Source: Candidatus Gastranaerophilales bacterium
GTDB lineage: Bacteria; Cyanobacteriota; Vampirovibrionia; Gastranaerophilales; Gastranaerophilaceae
DNA: 10,888 nt
Direction of reading: 5' to 3'
NCBI GenBank assembly: GCA_021201175.1
Contig: JAJQFK010000203.1
Location: 1-10,888 of the forward strand
Shown: positions 1 to 6,731 of the stretch, piece by piece
How positions within the stretch are numbered: the first letter of the stretch is position 1
Layout of the letters: every line of letters begins with the position of its first letter
The notes under the pieces: generated by a model
The model's input: the letters and a program-made list of their open reading frames with translations, nothing else
Told to the model about the DNA's origin: nothing
Database searches by the model: none
Made by a program: the position numbers and the translations under genes

Positions 1-552
1 GGTATATACATAAATAATCCTGCCGTAAAAATGAAATTAAATATTCCGGAAACCATTGACAGTAAAATATTTACAGCAGATAATATTCCTTCTGATACAG
101 AACAAATAATGTTTTTTGATATTCCTGTTTCATTTGAACTGTTTTCAAAAATAATAAAAATTACAAATGCTAAAATTATTCATTTGATGAATTTTTTGCC
201 GTCGGAGATTACAACTGACAGCTTTATATTAAAATTATCCGGTATGCTAAAATATGCACTTTCAAATTTAAACGGAATTGTAAATATACAAAGAGCCTCA
301 AAAGCTTTAAGCGTAGATGAAGATACTATTGATTGTGCGCTTAATCTATTTTGGGATTCCGAGATGATAGATTTAGAACGCAAAGACGATGAAAATTATG
401 TAATTTCATATCTTCATCCGGTAGAATTATCAAAAATTAAGAATGCGGGTGTATACACAGATTTAGAAACACATATAAATTCAATAAATGCATTTAAGAC
501 GTTTTATTTAAATTCGCCGGTTGAAGAAATAAAGTCCTATGCAATTTGCTAA
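1..552 (+). CDS. Probable C-terminal part of single-stranded-DNA exonuclease RecJ (5' end outside window)
   Basis: The frame is open from the first base of the window, and ten codons precede the first ATG at 31, so this is most likely the 3' end of a longer gene. About 183 residues are visible, ending in TAA. The order of elements fits the C-terminal domain found after the catalytic and OB domains in many RecJ proteins: a strand with a DIP turn (MFFDIPVSFE), a second strand (AKIIHLMNF), then a helical winged-helix-like part (GMLKYALSNLNGIVNIQRASKAL, broken here as GMLKYALSNLNG then IVNIQRASKAL), and a final segment resembling the region ending in an SPtY-like motif. RecJ degrades single-stranded DNA 5' to 3' in recombination and mismatch repair. 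The DHH catalytic motifs would lie upstream and cannot be checked. The gene converges on the lipoprotein gene, with 28 bp between stops. The family call is from memory of the domain pattern; an unrelated winged-helix protein is the alternative. Confidence 0.55.
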   Translation, partial: GIYINNPAVKMKLNIPETIDSKIFTADNIPSDTEQIMFFDIPVSFELFSKIIKITNAKIIHLMNFLPSEITTDSFILKLSGMLKYALSNLNGIVNIQRASKALSVDEDTIDCALNLFWDSEMIDLERKDDENYVISYLHPVELSKIKNAGVYTDLETHINSINAFKTFYLNSPVEEIKSYAIC

Positions 553-580
553 ACCGCCCTGCAAGTATATTTTATTATAA

Positions 581-2428
581 TTATAATTCTATATACAATT
601 CATCAAGATTATGTAATGTTCCGCCAAGCGGAGTCGGGTGAAGGTTTTTGATTTTATTTCTTACAGCTGTTATCGTAAGCGGAGAATATAAATAAATTAA
701 TGGTCTTTGTGTATAAACTATTTGCTGATATTTATCGTAAATAATTTTTCTCTTTGAATAATCTAATTCTAATGCGCCCTGTTCTATTATGTCATCAAGT
801 TCTTTCTCCCACGGAAGAAGAACATCATTTTTGTCATCTTTAAATCTCTTATTAAAAAGATGAAGGTGTCCTTTTGAATACCAGACATTTTTTCCGCCGT
901 GAGGTTCTATAGGACTTCCTGTAAGCCCCATTAGTACCGTATCCCAATCGGAGGACATCGTTCTACTTACAAGAGAATTGAATTCTATAGGTTTAAAATT
1001 AACTTTTATGCCAAGTTTTTTTAAATCTTCTTTTATCATTACTCCTATTGCTTCACGTTCAGTTTGTCCGGCATTGGTATAGAGGTCAAATTCTACCATA
1101 TTTTTTTCTTTATCGTGCAATATACCGTTTTTATCAAGATAAAATCCCGAGTTGTTTAATAAGCTTTTAGCATATTCAATATCTTTTTCGTGTCCTGACG
1201 CAAGTTGTTCATTCAAAAAAATAGAAGAAAGCGATTCCGCTGTGAATAATGGCTGAGCGGCACCGTTTGCAATATTTGTAACCATTGCATTTCTGTCTAT
1301 TGCATAATCTATTGCGGTTCTGAAATTTAAATCATTAAACCATTTTTGTTTTGTGGGATTTACATAAAATTTTCCGTCTTTATTTTGTCTGGTATTCAGG
1401 TTAAATGCAAGAAACATAGTTCCGGTATTAGGGCCGAGATTATATATTGTAAAATTTGATTTCTTTTCCTGTGATTTAAATCTTGGTAAATCTTTTCCGC
1501 GTATGGAAATAACATCTAATTCACCCGATTCAAATTTTAAAAGTTCGTTATTTAAATCTCCGACTATTAAAATTACATATTTACTTATATAAGGTAAGAG
1601 ATTTTTTTCTGAATCCATTGCATAATAATTAGGATTCCTCTTTAAGACTACCCGTTGTGCGGGAACATATTCTTCAAGCATAAAAGCCCCTGACGACACT
1701 ATATCCTTTGGATTTATTGTAGTGGAAAGATACGTATCAAAATACCTTATGCCTTTGTTTACTGCACTTTTAAATACATGTTCGGGGGCTATTGACGCTC
1801 CGATAAACCGTTGAAACGGTGCAAACGGTTTTTTTATTTTAAACTCTACTGTATATTTATCAATTTTTTTTACCTTCGGGTATTCTCCGTCAATAAGAAC
1901 AGAGTCGCGCAGTGAGGTATTTCCGAATCCCGCAAGAATAATTTCATTCCATGTAAAAACAACATCATCGGCAGTAATTTCTTTACCATCTGTCCATTTT
2001 ATTCCGCGGCGCAATTTTATTGTATAAGTTTTTTGGTCTTGAGATACATTCATTTCTTTTGCCAGTGCGGGTATAACAGCTCCGGTATCAGCATCAGTTG
2101 TAAATAATGAATCATAGAGCAAATCTCCTATTTGTGAAGATGTTGCATCTTTTGATACCCACGGATTAAATGTTTTAGGTCCTTCCCCTATTGTTGAAGA
2201 TACAATTTCACCGCCATATACACCAACCTCTGAACGTGACATTCTATAATCAACCCCGTTATAATATATCGTTTCAGGTTTCTTATACTCGCTGAGGTTT
2301 TGATTCTGAACTTGATTTGTATCTTGTGATTCTGTTACTTCCTCCGGCGCTTTATCTACCCTAAAGCAAGATACAAGAATTATAGATACAATTATTAATA
2401 TAAATATTATTTTATTTAAACTTTTCAT
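581..2428 (-). CDS. Family-5 (peptide/oligopeptide) ABC transporter substrate-binding lipoprotein
   Basis: This 615-residue protein starts with a lipoprotein signal: positively charged N-terminus, hydrophobic stretch at residues 7-19, and lipobox LVSC with the lipidated Cys at 21. A Gln/Glu/Asn-rich linker follows to about residue 55. The rest matches family-5 solute-binding proteins (DppA/OppA type): GPKTFNPW near 84-90, LLYDSLF near 103-109, and a block around 134-160 with YTIKLRRGIKWTDG and TADDVVFTW. Such proteins capture peptides, or sometimes nickel or sugars, and deliver them to an ABC permease. No permease or ATPase gene is nearby, so it may be an orphan or serve a distant transporter. 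It lies 36 bp downstream of miaB on the same strand, so co-transcription is possible. The start has no Shine-Dalgarno; instead TGATAATCT (TG plus a TANNNT hexamer) ends 6 nt before the ATG, so an internal promoter is also possible. Ligand cannot be predicted. Confidence 0.88.
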   Translation of the reverse strand: MKSLNKIIFILIIVSIILVSCFRVDKAPEEVTESQDTNQVQNQNLSEYKKPETIYYNGVDYRMSRSEVGVYGGEIVSSTIGEGPKTFNPWVSKDATSSQIGDLLYDSLFTTDADTGAVIPALAKEMNVSQDQKTYTIKLRRGIKWTDGKEITADDVVFTWNEIILAGFGNTSLRDSVLIDGEYPKVKKIDKYTVEFKIKKPFAPFQRFIGASIAPEHVFKSAVNKGIRYFDTYLSTTINPKDIVSSGAFMLEEYVPAQRVVLKRNPNYYAMDSEKNLLPYISKYVILIVGDLNNELLKFESGELDVISIRGKDLPRFKSQEKKSNFTIYNLGPNTGTMFLAFNLNTRQNKDGKFYVNPTKQKWFNDLNFRTAIDYAIDRNAMVTNIANGAAQPLFTAESLSSIFLNEQLASGHEKDIEYAKSLLNNSGFYLDKNGILHDKEKNMVEFDLYTNAGQTEREAIGVMIKEDLKKLGIKVNFKPIEFNSLVSRTMSSDWDTVLMGLTGSPIEPHGGKNVWYSKGHLHLFNKRFKDDKNDVLLPWEKELDDIIEQGALELDYSKRKIIYDKYQQIVYTQRPLIYLYSPLTITAVRNKIKNLHPTPLGGTLHNLDELYIEL

Positions 2429-2464
2429 ATTTTAAGATTATCACAGCATGGCAGAAATTTAAAA

Positions 2465-3787
2465 TTACTCAACAGGTTCCCCGTATAGACACCATGTTTG
2501 TGCCTTTGTTATTTTCACTTTCGCAAAATCACCGATTTTTTTTGAACTGTCAGAAAAATGAACAATTTTATTATTGTCTGCTCTGGAATTTAACGTTATG
2601 ACACCTTCTTTTTCAGTTTGGTTTTCAATTAATACCTTTAAGGTTTTACCAATAAATTTTTCATTCGATTTTAAGCAAACTTCCCTATTTTTTTCATTTA
2701 AGCGTTCTAATCTTTCAGATTTAATATTCTCCGGAATAAATTTATCGGTCATTTTGCCGGCTTTTGTAAATACTCTTGGTGAATATGCAGCTGTATTGGA
2801 ATAATCAAGTTCAAGTTCCTCCATGGCATTAAGAGTATCCTGAAATTCTTCTTCGGTCTCACCGGGGAATCCTGCTATAAAATCACTTGTAATAGTCACC
2901 AAAGGAAATCTTTGTCTGATTTTTTTAACAATTTCATAATACTGCTGTTTTGTGTAGTGTCTGTTCATTTCCTCCAATATATGAGAATTGCCGGATTGCA
3001 TAGGGATATGAAAATATTTACAGACCTTATCGCATTCTTCTACTGCGTTGATTAAGTCATCTGTTATATCTGACGGATATGAAGTTACAAATCTTATTCT
3101 AAATTCTCCTTGGAGTTTATTTAATTCTCTTAAAAGATTTGCAAGAGTTATTTTTTCATTTTTTAAATCTTTGCCGTAACTATCAACATTTTGCCCCAAA
3201 AGTGTTATTTCTTTGAAGCCTTCATTTATAATATTTTTTGCCTCCTGTATAATTTCTTCCGGATGTCTGCTTCTTTCTCTGCCTCGTGTAAACGGTACTA
3301 CACAGTATGTGCAAAAGTTATTGCAGCCTTCTATAATAGGAATCCAGGCATTTACGGAATCTTTTCTTATAATTTTGAAGTCGTTCTGATTACAAACTAC
3401 CGGTTTATTTCTTATTGCGCAAATTTTTTCATCATTTTCTATTTGTTTAATTAATTCAGGCAGCTCATATATATTATGAGTACCAAACACTAAATCCACA
3501 TAAGGCGCACGCTGTCTTACTTTTTCTTTATCTTGTTGGGCGACACATCCGCATATTGCAATTTTTAGTGCCGGATTAGTTTTTTTCCGTTTTCCCCAGA
3601 CTCCAAGCTTACTGTAAGCTTTATCTGTTGATAATTGCCTTATACTGCATGTATTTATTATGAGTAAATCCGCATCTTTTTCGATTTGCGTTTCTTCATA
3701 ACCAAACTGTGAAAGAATTCCTGCAATTCTCTCACTATCTGATTTATTCATCTGGCACCCCAGTGTTTCAATATATAATTTTTTCAT
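2465..3787 (-). CDS. miaB: MiaB, tRNA-2-methylthio-N6-dimethylallyladenosine synthase
   Basis: A radical-SAM methylthiotransferase that adds a methylthio group to i6A37 in tRNAs reading codons that start with U. At 440 residues it has the full family length. The N-terminal UPF0004 domain carries the three cluster cysteines C11 (ETLGCQMN), C47 (NTCSIR) and C81 (CGCVAQ). The radical-SAM domain has GCNNFCTYC with C155, C159 and C162 in the CxxxCxxC arrangement, followed by VPFTRGRERSR. GQNVDSYG, TSYPSD and IAGFPGETEEEF are the usual downstream motifs. A TRAM RNA-binding domain occupies about residues 375-440. NTCSIR and the overall match favour MiaB over its relatives RimO and MtaB. The ATG at 3787 is the first residue of the conserved KKLYIETLGC start; the Shine-Dalgarno is weak. 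Upstream lies the repeat mosaic, and the lipoprotein gene follows 36 bp downstream. Confidence 0.96.
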   Translation of the reverse strand: MKKLYIETLGCQMNKSDSERIAGILSQFGYEETQIEKDADLLIINTCSIRQLSTDKAYSKLGVWGKRKKTNPALKIAICGCVAQQDKEKVRQRAPYVDLVFGTHNIYELPELIKQIENDEKICAIRNKPVVCNQNDFKIIRKDSVNAWIPIIEGCNNFCTYCVVPFTRGRERSRHPEEIIQEAKNIINEGFKEITLLGQNVDSYGKDLKNEKITLANLLRELNKLQGEFRIRFVTSYPSDITDDLINAVEECDKVCKYFHIPMQSGNSHILEEMNRHYTKQQYYEIVKKIRQRFPLVTITSDFIAGFPGETEEEFQDTLNAMEELELDYSNTAAYSPRVFTKAGKMTDKFIPENIKSERLERLNEKNREVCLKSNEKFIGKTLKVLIENQTEKEGVITLNSRADNNKIVHFSDSSKKIGDFAKVKITKAQTWCLYGEPVE

Positions 3788-3832
3788 TACTTATTCGCAC
3801 TCTCATTGGTTTTATTGTTTATTGGGGGAATC

Positions 3833-4173
3833 CCATCTTGAAATTCCTTTGCGCTCGCAGAGTATCAGCTGCGGAGCCTTGCTCCCGCCGGCTTAGTTAC
3901 GTCATTGCGAGGGCTTCAGCCCGTGGCAATCTCTAGAATTGCCTCGCTCTCTTGAAATTCCTGTTCGCACAGTCCTTGTAACCTCATTTTATAAGCCTGC
4001 GGCTTATTCCATTCGGTCGGACTGCTGCTCCCTCAAGTTTCGGACTTCGTCCTCACTCTGCGGAATTTCGCTCTCTTGGATTTCCTTTGCGCTCGTTGCT
4101 GTCGTTGGCTGCACTTCGTTGTCGCCAACTTCGCACTCGCTTTCCGGACTATCGTCCGTCCGGAAATCCGCTA
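3833..4173 (-). repeat. Mosaic of three GC-richer repeat modules starting at the ompH stop codon (copy A)
   Basis: This is the main content of the 383-bp gap between ompH and miaB, which I read as non-coding. Read on the minus strand it begins with the ompH stop (TAGCGGATTTCCGGAC) and consists of three abutting modules starting near 4173, 4072 and 3948. Each begins AGCG and ends with a variant of GGAATTTCAAGAG (around 4086-4073, 3962-3949 and 3847-3834). The first 62 bp (4173-4112) match 10485-10545 at 52 of 62 positions with one gap. The third module has AGCGAGGCAATTCTAGAG then GATTGCCACG, matched near 9546-9590. Short hairpins occur throughout: 4141-4166, 4042-4052, 3991-4007 and 3904-3930. 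G+C is about one half, well above the neighbouring genes. Short open frames cross it but show no protein-like composition. A dispersed palindromic repeat family or small non-autonomous element is likely; function unknown. Confidence 0.8.
4141..4166 (-). other. 9-bp perfect hairpin 4 nt after the ompH stop codon
   Basis: TTTCCGGAC (4141-4149) pairs with GTCCGGAAA (4158-4166) around an 8-nt loop, just past the ompH stop. There is no T-tract after it on the minus strand, so it is not a textbook intrinsic terminator. It could protect the 3' end of the ompH mRNA or act as a weak terminator. The copy after the second antitoxin keeps a shorter version of the stem (CCGGAC 10495-10500 with GTCCGG 10508-10513). 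Confidence 0.7.
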
Positions 4174-4638
4174 CTTTATTTGTTTTTGTATCTCATCGGT
4201 TATATCTGTTCCGCCGGCAAGAACGACCCCTTTTACCAGTACCAGATTATATCCGTTTGCTTTTGCATTTGATTCAATTATTGAAGAAATATTTTTATCA
4301 ATTGCTAAAAGCTTTGTTTCATAGTTTTTTGCTATAGATTCTCTTTTAGTCTGAAATTCTTTATTGTACTTCTCCTCTAATGCCTTTTTCTTTTTATCAT
4401 CGCTCTCTTTATCTATATTTGTTTTGGCATTCTCTAAAAATTTTGCTATTTCTTGACTCTTTTGCTTTTGCTCATCTTTTAATGCTTTTACCTGTGAAGA
4501 TGATGATACCAGCTTTTGTACATCTACAACCGCTATTTTATAATTTGACGGCACATCAGACACCGCATAATTATTCGCAGTTATTCCCGCTGCAAATGCA
4601 ATAAGTGAAACAGTTAAAATTTTCAAAGTATTTTTCAT
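4171..4638 (-). CDS. OmpH/Skp-family periplasmic chaperone-like protein
   Basis: The protein has 155 residues, close to the usual Skp/OmpH length. Residues 1-25 look like a Sec signal peptide (MKNTLK, then a hydrophobic core ILTVSLIAFAAGITA). YKIAVVDVQKL at about 33-43 is the family's first core strand. A long Lys/Glu/Gln-rich helical part follows (about 48-120, probably coiled coil), and the C-terminal NLVLVKGVVLAGGTDITDEI completes the trimerisation core. Skp-type proteins form tentacle-like trimers that hold unfolded outer-membrane proteins in the periplasm, so the gene implies a diderm cell. AGGAGT (4644-4649) sits 5 nt before the ATG, and a sigma70-like promoter lies just upstream. Other outer-membrane assembly genes (bamA, lpxD) that often neighbour skp are not here. 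The repeat mosaic starts at its stop codon. Confidence 0.88.
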   Translation of the reverse strand: MKNTLKILTVSLIAFAAGITANNYAVSDVPSNYKIAVVDVQKLVSSSSQVKALKDEQKQKSQEIAKFLENAKTNIDKESDDKKKKALEEKYNKEFQTKRESIAKNYETKLLAIDKNISSIIESNAKANGYNLVLVKGVVLAGGTDITDEIQKQIK

Positions 4639-4643
4639 ATTTT

Positions 4644-4649
4644 ACTCCT
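4644..4649 (-). promoter_or_regulatory. Shine-Dalgarno of ompH
   Basis: AGGAGT on the minus strand, 5 nt before the ATG at 4638. It is among the strongest ribosome binding sites in the window and fixes the start of the signal peptide. Confidence 0.85.
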
Positions 4650-4661
4650 TTTTTTAGATTG

Positions 4662-4690
4662 ATTATAACATTGAGAAAATATGAATTCAA
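4662..4690 (-). promoter_or_regulatory. Sigma70-like promoter of ompH
   Basis: On the minus strand TTGAAT (4690-4685) and TATAAT (4667-4662) are separated by exactly 17 bp. Transcription would begin near 4655 and give a leader of about 17 nt that contains the AGGAGT site. The promoter lies in the 57-bp gap after mtnA, so ompH can be expressed independently of the folP-ruvC-mtnA block. Confidence 0.7.
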
Positions 4691-4695
4691 ATTAA

Positions 4696-5760
4696 TCAAC
4701 GGAGTATTATACTCATTGCCTGTGCGATTGAATTTTTATAGTTCGGTTTTAATATGCCTTTTTCTGTGATAATTCCGCTAATTAGTCCGTTTGGAGTTAC
4801 ATCAAACCCGGGATTAATTATATTTACTCCTTCAGCGCATATCCTTTCACCGTTTATATGAGTTACCTCATCATGGGAACGTTCTTCAATCGGAATTTTA
4901 TCTCCTGATTCTATTGAAATATCTATTGTAGACAATGGGGCTGCTATATAAAACGGAATATTATGGTATTTTGCAGCTATTGCAACGGTGTATGTTCCTA
5001 TTTTATTAGCACTATCACCATTTGCTGCGATTCTATCCGCCCCTGTTACCACCATATTTATCATCCCTTTTGACATCAAATATGAACACATTCCATCGGT
5101 TATAAGAGTGACCGGTATTCCGTCTTGCACCAGTTCCCATGTTGTTAATCTTGCTCCTTGCTGTCTTGGACGGGTTTCGTCTGCAAAAACTTTTATTGTT
5201 GAATCTTTTGCATAAGCACTTCTTATTACTCCGAGTGCTGTTCCATATCCAACCGTTGCAAGCGCACCGGCATTGCAGTGTGTTAGTATACCGGCACCTT
5301 TGGGGACTATCTGCGCTCCGTATTCCCCTATTTTTTTATTTATTTCTATATCTTCATTTTCTAATTTGACACCGTTTTTAATTAATTTTTCTGTAATGGT
5401 TTTAATATCACAGTCTGTTTCACCAACCAATTTCATTTGTTTATCTATTGCCCACATTAAATTCACAGCTGTGGGTCTTGCTGATTTAAGATATTCCGCT
5501 TTCCTGTTGAGTTTATTGAGAAAATCTTCTTTAGTTCCGGTTTTACGGCTTAGTTCCAATGCTGCAAGCGCAACTCCATGCGCTCCCGCTATACCTATTG
5601 CCGGCGCCCCTCTTACTATCATATTTTTTATTGCATTATACATTTGTTCACAGGTCGTTATATCTGCAATTTTAAACTCATACGGCAGTTTTGTTTGATC
5701 TATCACTTTAGAAGTGTTATTCTTCCATTCTATTGTTTTTATTTTTGAATCAAATTCCAT
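4696..5760 (-). CDS. mtnA: S-methyl-5-thioribose-1-phosphate isomerase (MtnA)
   Basis: A member of the eIF2B-alpha/beta/delta-like sugar-phosphate isomerases, which converts methylthioribose 1-phosphate to methylthioribulose 1-phosphate in methionine salvage. The 354-residue length is typical. Visible motifs in order: RGAPAIGIAGAHG (50-62), ARPTAVNL (94-101), HCNAG with the catalytic-type Cys at 162, DETRPRQQGARLT (194-206), GADRIAANGD with the catalytic-type Asp at 242, and NKIGTY (252-257). The Cys/Asp pair and the DETRPRQQGARLT block favour MtnA over ribose-1,5-bisphosphate isomerase. AAGGAT lies about 6 nt before the ATG, inside the end of the membrane-protein gene 3 bp upstream, so the two are probably co-translated. 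No other methionine-salvage gene is in view, so the pathway partners must be elsewhere or the enzyme serves another thio-sugar shunt. Confidence 0.93.
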   Translation of the reverse strand: MEFDSKIKTIEWKNNTSKVIDQTKLPYEFKIADITTCEQMYNAIKNMIVRGAPAIGIAGAHGVALAALELSRKTGTKEDFLNKLNRKAEYLKSARPTAVNLMWAIDKQMKLVGETDCDIKTITEKLIKNGVKLENEDIEINKKIGEYGAQIVPKGAGILTHCNAGALATVGYGTALGVIRSAYAKDSTIKVFADETRPRQQGARLTTWELVQDGIPVTLITDGMCSYLMSKGMINMVVTGADRIAANGDSANKIGTYTVAIAAKYHNIPFYIAAPLSTIDISIESGDKIPIEERSHDEVTHINGERICAEGVNIINPGFDVTPNGLISGIITEKGILKPNYKNSIAQAMSIILR

Positions 5761-5763
5761 GTC

Positions 5764-6204
5764 TTATCCTTTATTATTTTGAAAATATTTGTATAAAAAA
5801 GACGTTATAAGCCCTGAAAAAGCGTTTAAAAGTGCGCTTAACAATGCCATAAAGATTACCATTGAAAATAAAAATACAATATTAGTAAAAATAACTTTTA
5901 TCCAGATAAATGATTGTATTTTAAATATTAAATTTAATAAACAGCCTAACGGAAAAAACACTAACGAAAACCCTAAAAATGAACAAACTCCCGATACTGC
6001 ACCAATTATCATAAACAAATTTGAATCAGGAGTGCTAATTATATTCAATTTTTTTAAATATATAATTATAAAAGGTGCTGTAAAAAACATAAGTATTAGA
6101 AATATTATCCACATTAAAGCGGGAATCAACGGAAATAATCCGAGGATACAGCCCGTTATAAATGAAAATACACAAATTATTTTAAGTTGATATTTGTTTA
6201 ACAT
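5764..6204 (-). CDS. Small integral membrane protein of unknown function, four predicted helices
   Basis: I do not recognise the family. The frame extends upstream to an ATG at 6246, but the start at 6204 is preferred: it forms a TAATG junction with the ruvC stop and has GGGGAG (6211-6216) 6 nt before it. This gives 146 residues. The protein is strongly hydrophobic, with likely membrane segments at about 8-26, 29-50, 63-92 (one long or two short helices) and 103-135. Short Lys-rich turns sit between them (YLKKLN near 49-54) and the tail is YKYFQNNKG. No catalytic or transport motif is visible. Its position between ruvC and mtnA suggests co-expression with housekeeping genes rather than a clear shared role. 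Confidence 0.8.
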   Translation of the reverse strand: MLNKYQLKIICVFSFITGCILGLFPLIPALMWIIFLILMFFTAPFIIIYLKKLNIISTPDSNLFMIIGAVSGVCSFLGFSLVFFPLGCLLNLIFKIQSFIWIKVIFTNIVFLFSMVIFMALLSALLNAFSGLITSFLYKYFQNNKG

Positions 6205-6692
6205 TAGATTCTCCCCGCTGTAAGTCCGTTTGTTCTGGAATAACACATCGCTATAGCAATAGAATCAACAGTATCATCAAGTTTTGGAAGTTTTTTGTAT
6301 TTTATAGACCTTGCTACAATCTGCGCAACTTCTCGTTTGTCGGCACGTCCGTAGCCTGTAATTAATTGCTTTACTTCTATAGGTGTGTATTCATATATCG
6401 GAATATGTTTTTTTTCTAAAACCGCAAGTATTACTCCGCGTGCTTGCGCAACCGGTATTACTGTTTTCTGGTTTCTAAAATAAAAAAGCTTTTCTATACA
6501 CGCTTTATCCGGCTGATATTTATCTATTATTGTTTGAAGATCATCTGCTATTTCCAATAGTCTTAATGAATCAGATTTTGATTTATCTGTCTGTATTGAA
6601 CCGGAGGTTAATAATGTATGTTCATCATCCTCAAAATTTAATACAGAGTATCCTACTATTGCAAGTCCCGGGTCTATTCCTATTATTTTCAT
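6204..6692 (-). CDS. ruvC: Holliday junction resolvase RuvC
   Basis: This endonuclease cuts four-way DNA junctions after RuvAB branch migration. At 162 residues it is the normal length. The RNase-H-like core is intact: D7 in GIDPGLA, E67 in CIEKLFYFRN, and D140 and D143 in KLDDTVDSIAIA give the four acidic metal ligands. ARGVILA and the basic YGRADKREV segment match the family. ruvA and ruvB are not adjacent. The stop codon overlaps the next gene in a TAATG junction. The start has no clear Shine-Dalgarno; TATAAT ends 6 nt before the ATG, so a leaderless transcript is possible alongside read-through from folP 39 bp upstream. Confidence 0.96.
   Translation of the reverse strand: MKIIGIDPGLAIVGYSVLNFEDDEHTLLTSGSIQTDKSKSDSLRLLEIADDLQTIIDKYQPDKACIEKLFYFRNQKTVIPVAQARGVILAVLEKKHIPIYEYTPIEVKQLITGYGRADKREVAQIVARSIKYKKLPKLDDTVDSIAIAMCYSRTNGLTAGRI
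6211..6216 (-). promoter_or_regulatory. Shine-Dalgarno that decides the membrane-protein start
   Basis: GGGGAG on the minus strand, 6 nt before the ATG at 6204, inside the last codons of ruvC. It favours the shorter product over the frame's first ATG at 6246. Confidence 0.75.
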
Positions 6693-6698
6693 TCTTTA

Positions 6699-6704
6699 AT
6701 TATA
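6699..6704 (-). promoter_or_regulatory. Possible -10 element for a leaderless ruvC transcript
   Basis: TATAAT on the minus strand ends 6 nt before the ruvC ATG, which would put the first transcribed base at or next to the A of the start codon. The best-placed -35 (TGTATT at 6727-6722, 17-bp spacer) is poor, so this rests on the -10 alone and on the same spacing at two other genes here. Confidence 0.4.
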
Positions 6705-6731
6705 ATTCAGTCTTATCTAAAAATACACATA

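Noticed and set aside
3833..4173. CRISPR array
   Set aside because: The recurring segments are imperfect, the module lengths differ (about 100-125 bp), and there are no constant repeats separating unique spacers or cas genes.
3709..4337. Overlapping plus-strand open frames through the ompH-miaB gap
   Set aside because: They run antisense to ompH or through the repeat mosaic, lack ribosome binding sites, and have compositions rich in Ser/Leu/Arg/Cys typical of read-through of repeats.
5789..6190. 133-residue plus-strand open frame
   Set aside because: It is antisense to the membrane-protein gene; its Ile/Asn/Lys-rich sequence is what reverse reading of hydrophobic codons gives.
6205..6246. 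Longer start for the membrane protein (160 residues, ATG at 6246)
   Set aside because: It would overlap ruvC by 43 bp; the ATG at 6204 has GGGGAG at ideal distance and a TAATG junction.
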